A stretch of 64,000 nt of DNA, from the NCBI GenBank assembly GCA_017590115.1, contig JAGGNK010013558.1, positions 9,475,752 to 9,539,751 of the forward strand, read 5' to 3'. Positions 46,289-60,178 of the stretch are shown here, piece by piece. Every line of letters begins with the position of its first letter. Within the stretch, counting starts at the first letter, position 1. The notes under the pieces are model-generated. The model had not been told where the DNA came from, searched no databases, and saw only the letters and a list, made by a program, of their open reading frames with translations. Both the position numbers and the translations under genes were made by a program. This DNA is from Montifringilla adamsi. Its lineage: Eukaryota > Chordata > Aves > Passeriformes > Passeridae.

Positions 46289-48511
46289 TCAGTGGAGAAG
46301 CTGGGAGTACAACATGGAAATCACTACTCGTGAGGATCTAATTATCATATTTGCTCTGTGCTCTTCAGCCTTGCAGACTGACAGCACTGCAGAGTGTGAA
46401 TTCCCCACTGTGCACTTGGGAAGGATGTGCTTCCTTCACAGGAGCACACCTCTACCTGAACACTGCTTGGAGCATACATTGATGTATTTTTGCTAGCAGG
46501 AGCTGAAGCCCCACACACTCACCTCACTACCTGTAATTTGTGGCACATTCAGCTGACCTCTGGTACTTGAACTTCTCACCTACTGTTCATGTGATGAGTG
46601 ATGAGGCTATTTTACATATGCTGTGGCAGCATAGCTGTGCTGGCGCAGGTGAAAATGGGGCTCCAAACCCATTCTTGCAGGACGAAGTGAAATTGCAGGT
46701 ACCCTGAAGTCCAGTTGGGCCCAACCATGCCACACTGCAATAGGAGAAACAGGAGCTATTACCATGTCTTCTCCATGGACTACTTCCAGATCTCCCCCAA
46801 GATCAGGTTCTGAGGGAGGTGTGTGCCTTGGGGCTCTCAGCTAGATGAAGTGTTAGGTAACAGCTCAACACATCATGCAGATCTCCAGGCAGAGGCCTTA
46901 GAAAACTGTTCAGTAGCCTGGAAGCACAGTAAAGCTCAGGCATACTTCGGAGGAGCTAAAGTGTGACACAAAAACATTAAAACCTATTTCTATATGAAGA
47001 GGCACTTAAGTAGTTCAGCAAATTAAACTACTTGATTGGCTGACATTCCAAACACTTCCATTTTGCACACCAGGTGCCTCATGCATGAATGAACTGAACA
47101 TGGCATTTGAAGGCTTTACTTTTTGTCAGTGCTTCTATGTTTCTTTGTGGAATAAGCAAGTTCATATTAATTTCCGTAACATTTTTTCTATACGTGTTCA
47201 GGGCATCTAATAAATTAAATTGCTGTTTATTTAGGTACTGCTTGGTTATTTAAGAACTTAAACATAAGTAGTGACCTGAACTTGAATTACAGAATTCCTC
47301 ATTTGCAGTTCAGCTATCAAGATAGAATAGCTCAGCTTCTCTTCACAGTCCTCTAGCCTGTCCAAGTGGACAGAGAAGCAATTTAGATCATTCAAATGGA
47401 GACACTCTCAGGGTGTCACATGCATTTAGAGAGAATTGAGAAATAAGAGGAAACTTTAATCCAGGAGAAAAATGTCCCTTAGGCAAAAATTTCACTAGGC
47501 ACTAGAGACTTGTGGGATAATCCCTTTCCCCCACAAATGATGTAGTCCAGTCTTCAGCTTCTTACTGTACAAGCAGCCCTAGAAGCTTTTGCAAACCTGC
47601 TCTGTTTCCTGCGTGCTAGAATTAAGATGCTGTGAATTATACAAATAATTTCTCCTGTCCTTCACTAGAATATTGCTAAGTATTTATACAAAATCCTTCA
47701 CTAAACTCACTTGTGACACATTCAGAGGTTGGCATTCACCATCTCTCTTTCCTGGAAGACAAGAGGCAAAGAAAGGACGGACCTAGATTAAAAATTACTC
47801 CTTGAGTTTTCATGCTGGATTCAAAATATGAAAGGTTGTCTTCTCACTTTTAAGGCAAGTGAAGGTGTCTGGATTCACACAAACTTGTGGCATCTCACAG
47901 GGGAAAGTAATTTAGCCTGAGGTACCCAAATTTCCAGGAGAGTCCTTGGGTACATTTCTGCACGCACAGGTTTACACAGACCTGTATTTCTGCTCCACTG
48001 TGCCTGGGTAAGAGCCTGACACAATTTGAACACCAGTTCACAGCAGCTTGATCGAGTACACGTCGCCCTACCACTGCACTAGTTCTGTGAACTTCTGAGT
48101 GATGTTCCAGCTAATGGCTTAGCAGCCCATATAAACTTTTGCTTTCCTCTCTGATTGGAATAACAGTCTTGAAATAATTAATTATTCACAGGAGAACATA
48201 ATCATACTCACTGACATATTTACTGGAGTAATACAGATTCTACAGGTGATGATAAATCTCTTCGATCAACCAATTTCAGATTATTTCCAGAGGTTTAATT
48301 CACCTTTAAGTTGCTTCATTTCTAAGCTGATTTTAAAAAGTGGCTTCAGTGCCACTACAGTCCCAGAGCTGGAACAAAGTTGAACTCTGCTCTGCAATGA
48401 ATCTGGAATAATACAGCATTTTGGGAGGACTGGCAAGAAAAAACATCCAGTCAGTGGGGCCAGGATTTAATTGGTCCTTATTTGGATCTCATGCTCTTTG
48501 AAGGGTCAGAA

Positions 48512-48626
48512 TATCACAGAATTGCAGAGGACCTTCAGAAACCACCTCCTGCCCTCCTGCATGGCAGGACCAGTGTACCTCTGACTCTCTCAACAGATGT
48601 TTGTCCAATCTGTTCAACAGTGCTCT
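48512..48626 (-). mobile_element. CR1-like LINE fragment (3' end)
   Basis: The + strand shows TATCACAGAATTGCAGAGGA, ACCACCTCCTGCCCTCCTGC and GATGTTTGTCCAATCTGTTC. The order and wording match the reverse complement of a CR1 3' region, including the GTTTGTCCAACCTGTTC-type segment. It is strongly diverged, and the element lies on the - strand. Confidence 0.7.
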
Positions 48627-51600
48627 AAGCGAGCCAAGGACTTGGTCCTTGACTTTATCTCAATCCCCAAGATAAGTGAGAAATCAGGCATGTTTTCTGT
48701 ATATGTCAGAGAAATTAAAAACGCAATGGATTTTCATATCAGACTGTTGAGGACTAATTACTATAGTGTTTTCCAGCAAGCCAGTGATTGTAGGCTAATT
48801 TTCTGTTATGAAACAGAAACCAGGGTTAATGAGGCTAATTGTGTCTACCAGTGTTTCGAACAAAAAGGAAGCCAACTCAATTTTGAAGCAAGTTCTTTGT
48901 CAGGAACAAATTGAGGAAAATTGCTACAGTTGTACCAGCATTTCCTAAAATTGCCTAGTATCATGCTTGGGAAACCAACACTATAGAACACAAGCTAGTG
49001 GCACAGAAAATGAAGCTTATTAGACAGTAAGTACATTGAGTTTCAAATGCATGGCTGTGTGACATACTGTGATGATTGAGCTGTTGAAAGCAATGCAATA
49101 GGGAGTCAGTAATAGAGTGAGTGACCCTCAGTCCAGCTCTACTGAGGTACTACAAAGAGAAATCAAGGTATGTAATAGTATATATCAGAAAAAGCAAAAT
49201 CTTCAAGTTTTATGTCTCATCTGTGACTGATTAATTAATTACACTAGCTGGACTGGTAAAACATGAATGCATTGCCCTGCAAAGCAAAATTCACCAGCAG
49301 AAGTCCTTTAAAAAAATCAGTTTAGCTTCTCTTGCTATGAACTGATTAACTGAGTATTAACTACTCAGAAGAACTGACTGACTTCAGTGACAAAAGACAT
49401 AAACAATATATACAGCATAGTACAAGCAGGTGCTGGGGAAACCTCATCAAATGCACCTCAGCATTAGTGCCCCTGCTACTCCCTTCCCAGTCATTGTTGA
49501 ATCCCCAGCCAGGCCAACGGGCAATGCTTTGAGTTTGTGATGTAACCAGCTGGAACTAAAATGCAGCCATATTCATCTGCACTCCAGACTGGTGCCCAAA
49601 TCAAGTCAGTGTGTGCTAGAAAGAATATGAAGGCTTTCAGCTACAAAACACACAGGCACAATGCCTGCAATTTGACCTTACTGCAAAATTCAGGCTGTCT
49701 TGCTCCTCTGTGTGCTGGAGGCAGAAGCTTCCTGGGATTTACAAGAGAGCCTTACTGTGAGGCAGGGGAGCTTATGTGGGGGAGATCTAAAGAAAATCCA
49801 CATCCATACATATGGCTGTACAAAGAGGAACTCCTTAGGATGACAGTGCATAATAAAAAATTATAGCATGCCAGATAGCAAGGACAAAAACAGGAAAACA
49901 GGCAAGTGGAAGAGGTCCTGTGGGGAAAAATGTGGCACTAAGGAAGGAAAAGAATTAATGTTACAATACATCAACATAAGAGAGAATAAAAAAATTATGG
50001 AAGAAAGGGAGAATCTTAAAGATTAAGCACAAATAAGGAGACATAGTAGTTAAAAAAGGAAACAAAAATGGGCATAACATTAAGGTCAGTAAAGGTCACC
50101 AGATCCTTGACCTATATTTTCTATCTGAAAATCAGTTCTGGGGAAAGGTAGCAAGAGGAAGCAAAGAAAGTCTCAAGAGAGGAGTGGGAAGCACCTGGCT
50201 GAGATCTCAACTTTTATCGTGCAAGACCCATTGATGTTGTTCAGTTTAAAGTTACAGCCAGCGGCTACCCACCTCCAGCAGCTTCCTGATCTGGGGCCTT
50301 TTGCAGTCTGCAAGTGCTCCCTGGAATTGAAGCTTCCTTTTAGAAAAATGGTTTCTGCAGCCCTTCTGCTTTGCCAAGATATAGCCTTCACTCTGTAAAT
50401 CAGTGCTGTGCTGTCTTGTTGAATCTGCAGCCTGAGGTATGAACATCTCCCATTCATCTTAGTGGGATATTAACCTCAAAGCTTCATTGTAGCTCTCCAA
50501 ATGTTAATACTATATTAAACAAGTTGTTTAATATACAAATGCTGGGTTTAATTCACATTTGTTCAGCATTTGTGTAGGAGAACTGGATTTTACTTTGATT
50601 TTGCATCTGAAAAATAGAACAAAACAAGTACCTGAATTTCCAGTCATTGGTCATTCTGCAAATCAACTTTATTTTGGTTTAGAGGTGCAGGGAGGGGCTT
50701 AGGCTGAATGACTGCTGGTTTTCCTATTTGTCATCTCCAGGTGATGAGTGATTCTTCTGTTTGCTTCCAGAATTTAAATTCCTTCTCCTAAAGCTGGTGC
50801 TCATACCACTTGGGTTTACAAACCTTTCAATTCACTTTCCTGCACCAGCTCCTACACTCTTTATTCATGCTTTTGGCTCTTCAGAAGACCTTAGCAAGGA
50901 CATGGAAAGATGAGCTCAATGATGAGGCACCATGGGACCATCAGGAGGTATCAGCCGCCCCTTGCTCTCACCGTGCAGCTGCATGGGCAGACAGATCCAG
51001 CACTGGAACAAGGCAAACACTCCATCCTGCAGTGCCCTGCAGGATGAAAACCAGGTTTCTAGAAATGGCAAGCAGCTACAAATGCTGTGTATTCAGTTGT
51101 CAAGCAGAATCCCTTTAAATTTTGGAAATTGGCAATATCCACCCTGAAAAACCTCTGAAAGCCTTGCAGTTAAGCAGCCAGCACCTCTGGTCTCTGAGTT
51201 TCCCATTAGCTCTAGGAAATTATAGGTAAGAGCCTTAACCAGAAACCACTATCAAGCCCCCACACTTTAGCCTTGAATAAAGACTTCAGTACTGGGCTTA
51301 CTACCAGAAGTGAATGCACATCCATCAAAAAATAGATCAAAAGACAAATGAAACTGCCTGCTCAGATAAAGCCCTTTTCAAAAAGTTACAAGGGGGAGGG
51401 GAGGGCCATGCGAGAGGATGTAAAGAAATGTCTGTTGAAAGATAAAATAAGCAAGATACTGTGATGAAGAAAGTGAACAATGAAACAGAATCCAGTACAG
51501 AAAGATCAAGTGAAAGAAAACCACATTACTATTTACAGTAAAGATCACTCATCTAACATGTATAATTAGAAATTCACACACAAAGATAAAAGTGACCAGT

Positions 51601-52165
51601 GAACGCTGTTGTAATCAAAAATAATACAGCATTGTATATATTTTAAAAAAAACCTAACACTCTCCAAAAATAGGAATAATGGGTCTCATTAATAGAGTCT
51701 TCATCCAAACTAAACAAGTTCCCTTTATTCACATTGCAATTTTTCCTAGCCTGCCAAAAGAAACCCTCACGAGAAGTCATCTCAGTGCAGCCCCCCCGCC
51801 CCACACATCTGTGCCCTGATGAAGTTCAGTTGCAGACAGGACAATGATACCCAAAGAAACCCATTCACATTTCAAAGACTTTCTTTTTCACACGAGTTTG
51901 CATTGCTTGGGCTATATTTGAAAGTACAGCACAGCACTTGGATTTTTCTCTTTGTGCAAAACAATGGCTCACAACAATTCAGCACTCCACTCAGTGCACA
52001 CACATATCTTTGGCTGGAACACCAATGTTCAGTGAATATATGGGACAACACACTACAGTAGAAAATCCTGAAGGACAAGGAGTACTGAGAGAAGGTAATA
52101 ATTTATTATTATAGGACAATTTGGAAGGCTTAAAATATCTGCTTAGTAAAGCGTCTGTTTTTCTT

Positions 52166-52296
52166 TAAAAAAGAAAACGAAACAAAAATTAAAACCAACC
52201 AACCAAAACCACAAACAAAAATCCAAAAGAAAACAAAAAACACACACAAAACCCACCACAAATTCCCCAAAAGAAACAACAAATAAAACCCCAAAC
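52166..52296. repeat. A/C-rich low-complexity tract
   Basis: About 130 bp almost without G or T, built of CCAAAA, ACAAA and CACACA units. Confidence 0.9.
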
Positions 52297-53395
52297 ATCT
52301 TCTAGCAATGGAAGCAAATTATTTTCTCTTGGTTTCTTGGAATTTTAATGGTGATCTGTTGGTACCAGCATGCCAGTATCCCATGCAGACACAAGTCAGA
52401 GACAGTTGCTATTTCAAACTTGTAATTGAGTAGAGAATCAGACTTCCATACCGGTGACAAGCAAGAGGATTTGTAACCAGAGTCCCATGAGACTCACCAA
52501 AACTTCAGCCCTGAAAGCGAGCAAATCTGTGAAAGGGGACATGATCAGGTTGCAGCTATAGTATTATAACACTAGAAAATTACAACTGACTATGTTATTT
52601 ACTATTCTTTCCAAATCTGATAATATGCTAACAGTACCTTGCACTTAACAAGGTACTCCCAAGAGCATCCACGACTGCTGACATTGCACCATTCAATCTC
52701 CGCCTAGTGAAATTATGCTGGAAAGGCCATAACCTACTGAGCCAGGTTGTTTCTGGTCTCCCTGGGCTGTAAGTCTACCAGAAACAGTGTGATCTGAAAA
52801 GCTGTCACTGAGCAGCTGCCAACTCTTCCTGTTGTGTTACAAAGGGCAATAAATATTGTTACACGGCCTGAGATTTATCCTCATTATGTCTCTTAGGTGC
52901 CATTTTATGCTACACAGGAAAACACTTGTTGAGAAAAAGGATGGAAAAAGAAGATTACATAAAATACCTGGTCTGTAGATTTTAATTTGACTTTACTCCT
53001 TATGCAGGGTTTGAGTGTTTGGGTGTTTTTTTAACATAAGCAGCCAAGTGTTCTGCAGATATCTGTAGGGCAAAGAGAGACCTCACTGGTCAGCACCTCT
53101 GAAAAGCTAAGTTAAGAAGCTAGGTCGTGTTGTACGGGTTTAATATTTTAGGCTTATTAGCAAAGACAAGTGTCAATAAATTTCTTCATTGTTGTCATCT
53201 GCATATTTATCTTTTTCTTAAGTCAGCAGTACTTTTAATCTAAACCTTTTTTTCTATTCTCCCGAAGTGGTAAGTAATAATTACTTAACTAGTGCAAATC
53301 AGAGGCAAACATAAGACAGAAACAGATGTCTAAAACTTTCAAAATACTACTTTTTTATATCATGTAATTAAATATATAGTATACCCCAGGCACTC

Positions 53396-53415
53396 TTATT
53401 ATTATTATTATTATT
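53396..53415 (+). repeat. (TTA)n microsatellite
   Basis: Six perfect TTA units plus TT. Confidence 0.95.
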
Positions 53416-53474
53416 CACCAGCAGCCAGCTCAGCAAATATTCACTGAATTCACACCTTTAAAAAAAAGAACAAA

Positions 53475-53493
53475 AGAGAGAGAGAGAGGAGAG
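53475..53493 (+). repeat. (AG)n microsatellite
   Basis: Seven AG units followed by GAGAG, 60 bp after the (TTA)n repeat. Confidence 0.93.
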
Positions 53494-56400
53494 ATGCAGA
53501 CAGATGGAATACATCAGTAAGTCAGGAAAACAGCTAAATAACCTTGAATCAAACTTTTTTTACAGGAAACAAAAAAGGGATTTCTTACTTTCTGAAACAG
53601 TTTACAACATACTAGCAATTATTAGAAACCTTCCTGTGCAACAAGGCATTATAAACATTCACCTCTGAAAGTCCGCAAGAAACCTGTGGTAGAGAAATGG
53701 TAAGGATGGAGAATGATAAACAGTATATGAAGAAGGGCATGGCAGTTTTATGTGCTCTTCTAATGAAAACATGCTACAGAATTGAGTAGCAAACACCTGA
53801 AGTTGCATATATGCTCCAAGAAATATCACAAAATCCAGATAACAACATCTGAAGATAATGGAACTTTCTTACTGAAGTCAACAATACTTTTACCACTGAC
53901 ATCACCAGGAAGACTGGGGCCAATAAATTACTATGGATGCTCCTGAGGGAAGCAGTCCTAGCACTTGGCTGTAGTGGTCTGGATGAGCACTCTAAAAGAA
54001 GACCTTATTCTTCCAAATAACCTGCCCTAAAATAGTTCAAAACAGCATTTCATAGGACAGGAAAAGAGCAAAACCCCTAAGTTATTAAAATACGTATCTT
54101 CAAAGGACAAAAATAATATTCCCCTTATGTTCTTCGGAATAGAAAACAACACACATTTTAACAGAAAAATATTGAAGTCTCATTCACGGGTTCTTTTGCC
54201 TGCTGAAACATCTCTCAATGTTGTTCTGAATTTGCGTATACAATATGACTTTAAATTAGCATATGATCACTCACCAAAGACGTCAAGTGCATTATCAAGA
54301 CAAGCCAAGTATGAAATACTATGGAGGGAAAAATATTTCAAAGAACACACAAACTGACCTAGTTTCACAGCCCGGTGTTTCATATTATCAGGATTTCACT
54401 AATGATTTCATTTGTTTCATCTTGTCAGAATGACTTGCAGCTTATGAAGTGCATTGATCTACTGGTGAGAATTAATTGTAGAACCCAGTGACTTCTGTCA
54501 AAGTAATATACTTCGTTAAAACCTTCCTGTTGTATATCTTTGTTGGTGTCTCCAAAATTAAAATTCAAAGTTAGCAAAAGCAGAACTCCCTAGGAATCTC
54601 AAAGCATCAGCTGAACGCAACAATTCTTTCTCATTTTGTATTCCACTCTAAACCCAAGGTCAGTTAACAAAATATATTCTGTGAATAAAAGCATAATTAT
54701 TGGTGTAATTTGCAGTGCAAATGAAAGAAAATCATTACTGCCTAATTAACAGTACATATGTCAAGAAATCAGTAAGAAAAATACTTAGAAATAAAATAAT
54801 AATATTTTTTAATTATAGAAGCTTTTTATCTTCTGCTGTGAACAGAAACCTCAAACCCTGTTTGTTGCCTAATTTCTTTTATAAATCATTCACTCCAAAT
54901 TGTGGACATTTTCCATAGCAGACATTTAAATCTCAAGAAGGATTAGTGCACTAAAGAAGAGAAGCTTCATTAATCATTCTCTATTCCTTGAAGCCAATTT
55001 TTAACTATGGCTTCTTGATAAAGAAAACATTTTTTTACTTCCAAGTTTTGCATGAGAGCTTTCAATAAAAACTCTTCTAGGATGCCTGAGACACCTCTAG
55101 ATTTTTTTTTAAGTAGTACTTTTTAACAGAACACTTAAAAATTGAGATATTCCATGAGTGTGAAGCTCTTAATGAAGGCAGAACTACACTCAGCTGTCAA
55201 CAAACCACACAGTCATTGAGGGGGTCAGCTTCCCAAATTAAGGCAATTCCAAACACTGGCTTTTTCAAAACAAAAATAACAATAAACACAGCTGTAAAAT
55301 TATGACACAAAAAGGATTACAGGATGTGGCCCTGTAGGCTCTCAGGCAGAGAAATATGGTCTGCCAATAATTTTGTAGCAAAGATAGTATACTCAGGGTA
55401 AAACAAATTTTGGACCTATCCCAGAAGTGAGAAAATTCAAAAAAGAGTTTTCAAGTAAAGAAATATAGTTATGCAGATGATTTGAGAAATGTTTAAAAAA
55501 TAGTATTCCCAGCAATTGTTTTAAGTATCAGAGAAGTGGCTTATATGTAGTGACATATGATTTTAAAATGAAGATTTCCCAAAGTTCTAGACTAAGCTGA
55601 TCTAATAAAAGCCACAGATTAGAGAAAGATATCACAATGATTAAATTACAGTAGAATTGTATCAGCAAACAGGTGTTATTGAAGATAGTTTATCCCCATC
55701 AGTGTACAAGTCAGTAGAGTCTTGCTTTCCTATCTCATGTCCTAGGGACTCCACCAACACTGAACACCACGGTGACCTCAAGCACTATTTCCATTTCCCA
55801 TGTAGGTAAATGTTTGGGTTTGGTTTTTTTTTTAAGGTTCCCCAATCAATGATTGGAACAAAAGCTTAAAGGCAGAGTGAAGAAAACAGAGACAATAGAA
55901 AGCACAATATAACAGTTGTGTAAGAAAACAAAGCCTGTTAAAAACCACCCACCCAACCTCACCATAACAGATGTGACATGCCACAAAGCAAGGAGAGAGC
56001 ACAGCCTGAGGGACAGCAGATTGCAGACTGGTCTGAAGAGGCAATATTCCCTGGGTGAAACCACAGGGTGGCTGTGGATCATTAAAGCCTTGTCTGGAGA
56101 TATTGAAGTCTTCAGAGGACAGACACAGCATTAGGAATAATTAACTGCATTAACATTCACTACACTGCCAAGCATTGTTCATCCCCTAGTAGAATGAACT
56201 TTGGGTTTTGCCTTGATTAGCCGCCACAATCAAGGAAAACATGTCTGAAATTTGCAGACAATTTTCATGCTTGAGGAGAGAGCACTGTCTTATTCTGCAG
56301 CACAAGTGCTGCATTATCCTTCACTTCTACAGAAGAAGATGTCAGTATGAGACACACTATATGTGACAATTTAAATGCATGCCCTAGGGCTTAAATCAGC

Positions 56401-58566
56401 ACAGTGCCAAAGTCTAGAGATACTCGCAATCACAGACTGACTGACCTCAACTGCAAGCTGCAGAAAATAGACTACATTTCCCAAATTCTGAGTTGGACAA
56501 GGCCTCTTTATAAAAGGTCCTGGGAAGAAGCTCATTTCTCTTTTTAAATTGCATTGTCTGTCAACAACTACTCTCAAGCCTGAAAGTAAACAGAAAATTT
56601 CCTTGCCCAATTCCATTGGTTTTTGTTTAGTAAAAATTATGTTGCTTAACCATTTTTTAATTGTCTCCATTCAAACAAGGTATAATATGTGATAATGTAC
56701 GTTATGGTTTCTGAGTCAAGCAAGCACAAGAAGGGAATTCAAGCTTCTCCAAGAGACTTTGAGGAGTGGGGATGGATAGAGATGTGTATTTTTCCACAAA
56801 AATTGGAACTACAATTACAGCATTGGAGTGGAGTGGGATGGAGCTCCCTGAGAAGCAGCAGCCCACCCCAGTGACCGATGCTCAACCCTGCTGCAGTGCA
56901 GACCCACTTTTCATGCTAGCTGTTTTCTTGGACTGCAGACTGCTTCTCTACCAGCATTGCTATTGCAGTTAGGTATGCAGTCTGGAGCAGCAGCACAATG
57001 TCTCCCAACACAGAAACAGCACTATACTGATAGAAAAATGGCCTTAAAGTGTCATCACAGCTTATTCTCCTCACATGAGCTCCTTAAGGGTAGGATCACT
57101 ACACAAACACACAGTGTTATTAAGGGGTTACAAGCCTCTTCACACACTTACAGCTATGTAGTTACTGCAATATGCTCCAGCTATTCTTGCTGAAGAACCA
57201 GGTGGTGTCTTTCCAAAGCAAAGCCTTCCGAACTCAGTCAGCCATCCATCTCACACTCTCAGATGGCTGTAATCAAACACTGCTCATTTTGCTTTGCATT
57301 TAAAAGGAGCTCAGATAAACTCCTTACTGTGTTCTCTTCACGTTTGCACTTGCCTGGACCTCAAAGAGCAGATCCATACCTCCCATGTTATTTCTGTCAG
57401 AGGCGTCACATCACTTCCAACGTGCCAGTGAATGTGTTGATATCTGATTCCATGGCTATTCCCACTGTGGGCTCTCCCTTTGCTGCCATTTAACATGTAG
57501 TTCCAGTGCCTGTTAAGGAACATGGTCTGGGGCCAGCAGAAGAAAACTTCTGATCATTAATCTGCTATTGTCAGCTCTTTATGTATGAAATAAGCACAAC
57601 ACAGGGAACTACTCTGGAGAAACACCAAACGTGTCTGGATATAAAACATATAAACATGCACAAATCTGTGCGCATTTTTCAATACAGATGAAATCCATTT
57701 AGAACTGATCATCAACCATGGACTGGGGGAGTCTGTAGATCTAAACTCATGGAGCCTTCTTGGCAGCATTCTGCTTTCATAAACCCTCAAAGCTGGTTCT
57801 CACACATGTGCCCATCTCACTAAGCATTGCAGGGACTGCATGAAATTCTGCATTCTGCAGGTTCCTCCCAAAAAACTTCCACAATGGACCACGCTGTCTG
57901 TGGCTATACAGCTACGTGAACTGTTGGGGGCTGTGTCCTACACACAGTGATGCTACGAAGCCAAAGTGCTCAGCACCCTCCAGAAGAGAGGCATTACTAT
58001 TCCATCATTTTATGGCAGTGCTGACAGACTTGGTCAGTTCCACGGGCAGGCACACCAGCTACTCTGAGACAAACAGGCTGGGCTGCCTGCACTGCATTCC
58101 TCCTGTTCTCGCCAGCCTCTGTCTATCATCTGTTTTCCATTTCAGCCCTCTACCTCCCATTTTTTTAATGTATCTGGAGGGTTGAAAAGTATCTGCTGGC
58201 TTCCTGGTCTCTGCTGCTGGAAGCAGAGTCATTTTTATTACTTGTTCCAGGCCAGAAGCCGACAGCCAAGGAGAGCATCAAGCCAAGAGGTGGAGTTTTA
58301 AGGGGTTCATGGGTTGTTTTTTAACTTCTTGTAATCTCTGCCTTCTGCTTTGAGATTTTCCAAGCATACCCAGAGCCACTAGGCCTGGCCATGACATGTG
58401 CTCAAGGTTAGGCCACACAGTCATGATCACAGGCTGCTGTGAATCACTGAGCTGAGAATGACTCCCTCCTTCCTGCACTCACTGCTGACCTGATTCAGTT
58501 AAAAATTTAATTGATTTTAATTAAAATAATGCAAATTCCTACATGATGCTCTCAATTTAGTCTAAG

Positions 58567-58598
58567 AAGTTTACTTAGATTTAAGTTTACTTAGATTT
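58567..58598. repeat. 16-bp tandem duplication
   Basis: Two perfect adjacent copies of AAGTTTACTTAGATTT. Confidence 0.95.
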
Positions 58599-58774
58599 AC
58601 TCCACTAGCGCCTAACCAATTAAATCAAAAATAAGCCATTTTTGTTCTAAAATCAGTGCTTAGGTTTAACTAACCCAGAGCTGGTTTGTCTTTCGAAAAG
58701 TGTGGAATAACAAAGAGCGTATGGAGGCATGCAGAGAGTATTAGCTCGGACTATGAAACACAACATTAATCTGT

Positions 58775-58787
58775 CCCCCCCCCCCCC
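58775..58787 (+). repeat. C13 homopolymer
   Basis: Thirteen consecutive C residues; likely length-variable and error-prone in assemblies. Confidence 0.95.
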
Positions 58788-59837
58788 GACCCTGTGCTGC
58801 ATTGCCAATATGTCAAACATTTTCACTCTGCTTAGCTCAAGCACACTTTTTGCACTGTGTTCTTTGTCAATACCATTCAAATAGTTCTCTGCCAGTAAAA
58901 GTCACAACATTTTCCTGCCCCAACATTGCTCCCTCCACACTTTTCTCCTTGGCACCAGCCATTAAGGAAAATTTAAATTAAAAATATCAACAAGATTTCA
59001 TTGTTTCTAAGCACATGCAAAAAGCAACTCCATCTGCTTTTTCCCTTCTTTGGCGGGGACTGTAGTGCCTGCAGATTTGTAATTCCAACTTCGTCTTCAA
59101 GTCACACCTGAAAAACTGAAAACTTGCTTTTATGTGGGTTTTAAGAGAACAACTTCAGAGTTTCTCAAGAACAGTTTAGCTGAATTTCAGCAGTCCTGCA
59201 TGGGAACAATTTTGTGAAGAGCTTTGGGATCCTTCAGCAGAGGAAATGCTCGGCAAATGGACAACATTTATCATTTGCACAATGCACACACATACACAAA
59301 ACTGACAGAAAATATCTCTTATCTCTAAGGCAGGGCAATATTCACTTCTGAAGCACAGCTTGTCACAGCTGCTCCTCAGCCCACTCTACTGCCTCCTACC
59401 ACAGTAAAAGAAGTAGCCTGGGCAGGAGGGGTAAGTTTAAACTTCATCTTTTGGCTGGAAAGTACTTCTTTTAATATCAGTGAGCACAAGAGGCACAACA
59501 AAAAGCAACCAGCATCGTTTGATACCTTTTCAGTGTGAGGAATGGCAGCAATGCCCTGGAGGGATTACACCTGGATCCCTGCACATGAAAAACACCTCAG
59601 CAAGCTATGGGGTGAAGAGGCAAGAACCTCTGGGCAGCCTATGAATATTAGACATTTTAAATGGCAAATAAAGGAAGGAAAGTATGAAAATATGATCAGT
59701 TATTTGGGAAGATGGTTTTTAATGAGTCTCTTGAGAATTTGATGTTTTGGAGAAAGGAGAGGGAACATGTCTAACCCTATTTGGAAATGCAATGAAAATC
59801 CGCGTTCTCTGTGCCTCTTCCATATGTAGTCCCATGT

Positions 59838-59864
59838 TATTTCTGGAACACTTTTCCAGAAATA
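59838..59864. repeat. Perfect 11-bp inverted repeat with 5-nt loop
   Basis: TATTTCTGGAA, then CACTT, then TTCCAGAAATA. Each arm holds a TTCnnGAA half-palindrome of the kind seen in STAT or heat-shock factor sites. Confidence 0.95.
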
Positions 59865-60138
59865 GTTGTGTTTATTCCTCTTCTAGACTCAATTCTATGA
59901 CATATCTGCAAAGTTGTGCTGACTTCAGTGGGACATTATAAAAGTGGAGGAGAGGTGCTGTTAGATTTTGCTGTGGCACAAAAGTTCTAGAGAATTATTT
60001 GCTCTACTGACACTCTATACACCCTATATAGTAATTTCTAAATCCATCATGCAAGTCATTCTGTTCCACAAAGAATTTACAATTGCAGAGATATTAATTT
60101 CTTTAGACTTTTAACAATCTGCTTTGTAGAGGGACAGT

Positions 60139-60178
60139 TTCTCTTGATACTTCCTTCTCTTGATACTTGATACTTCCT
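60139..60178. repeat. Imperfect local duplication of CTTGATACTTCC
   Basis: TTCTCTTGATACTTCC is followed at once by a second TTCTCTTGATAC with an extra TTGATAC unit. A slippage-type duplication. Confidence 0.85.

Larger units (their letters stand above)
34716..48510. other. Intergenic sequence
   Basis: No gene recognised in about 13.8 kb. Low-complexity tracts, a 16-bp AT palindrome (37270-37285), a T/A hairpin (43970-43991) and a 13-bp tandem duplication (45327-45352) are present. Open frames of 110-140 codons occur without splice or compositional support. Confidence 0.65.
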
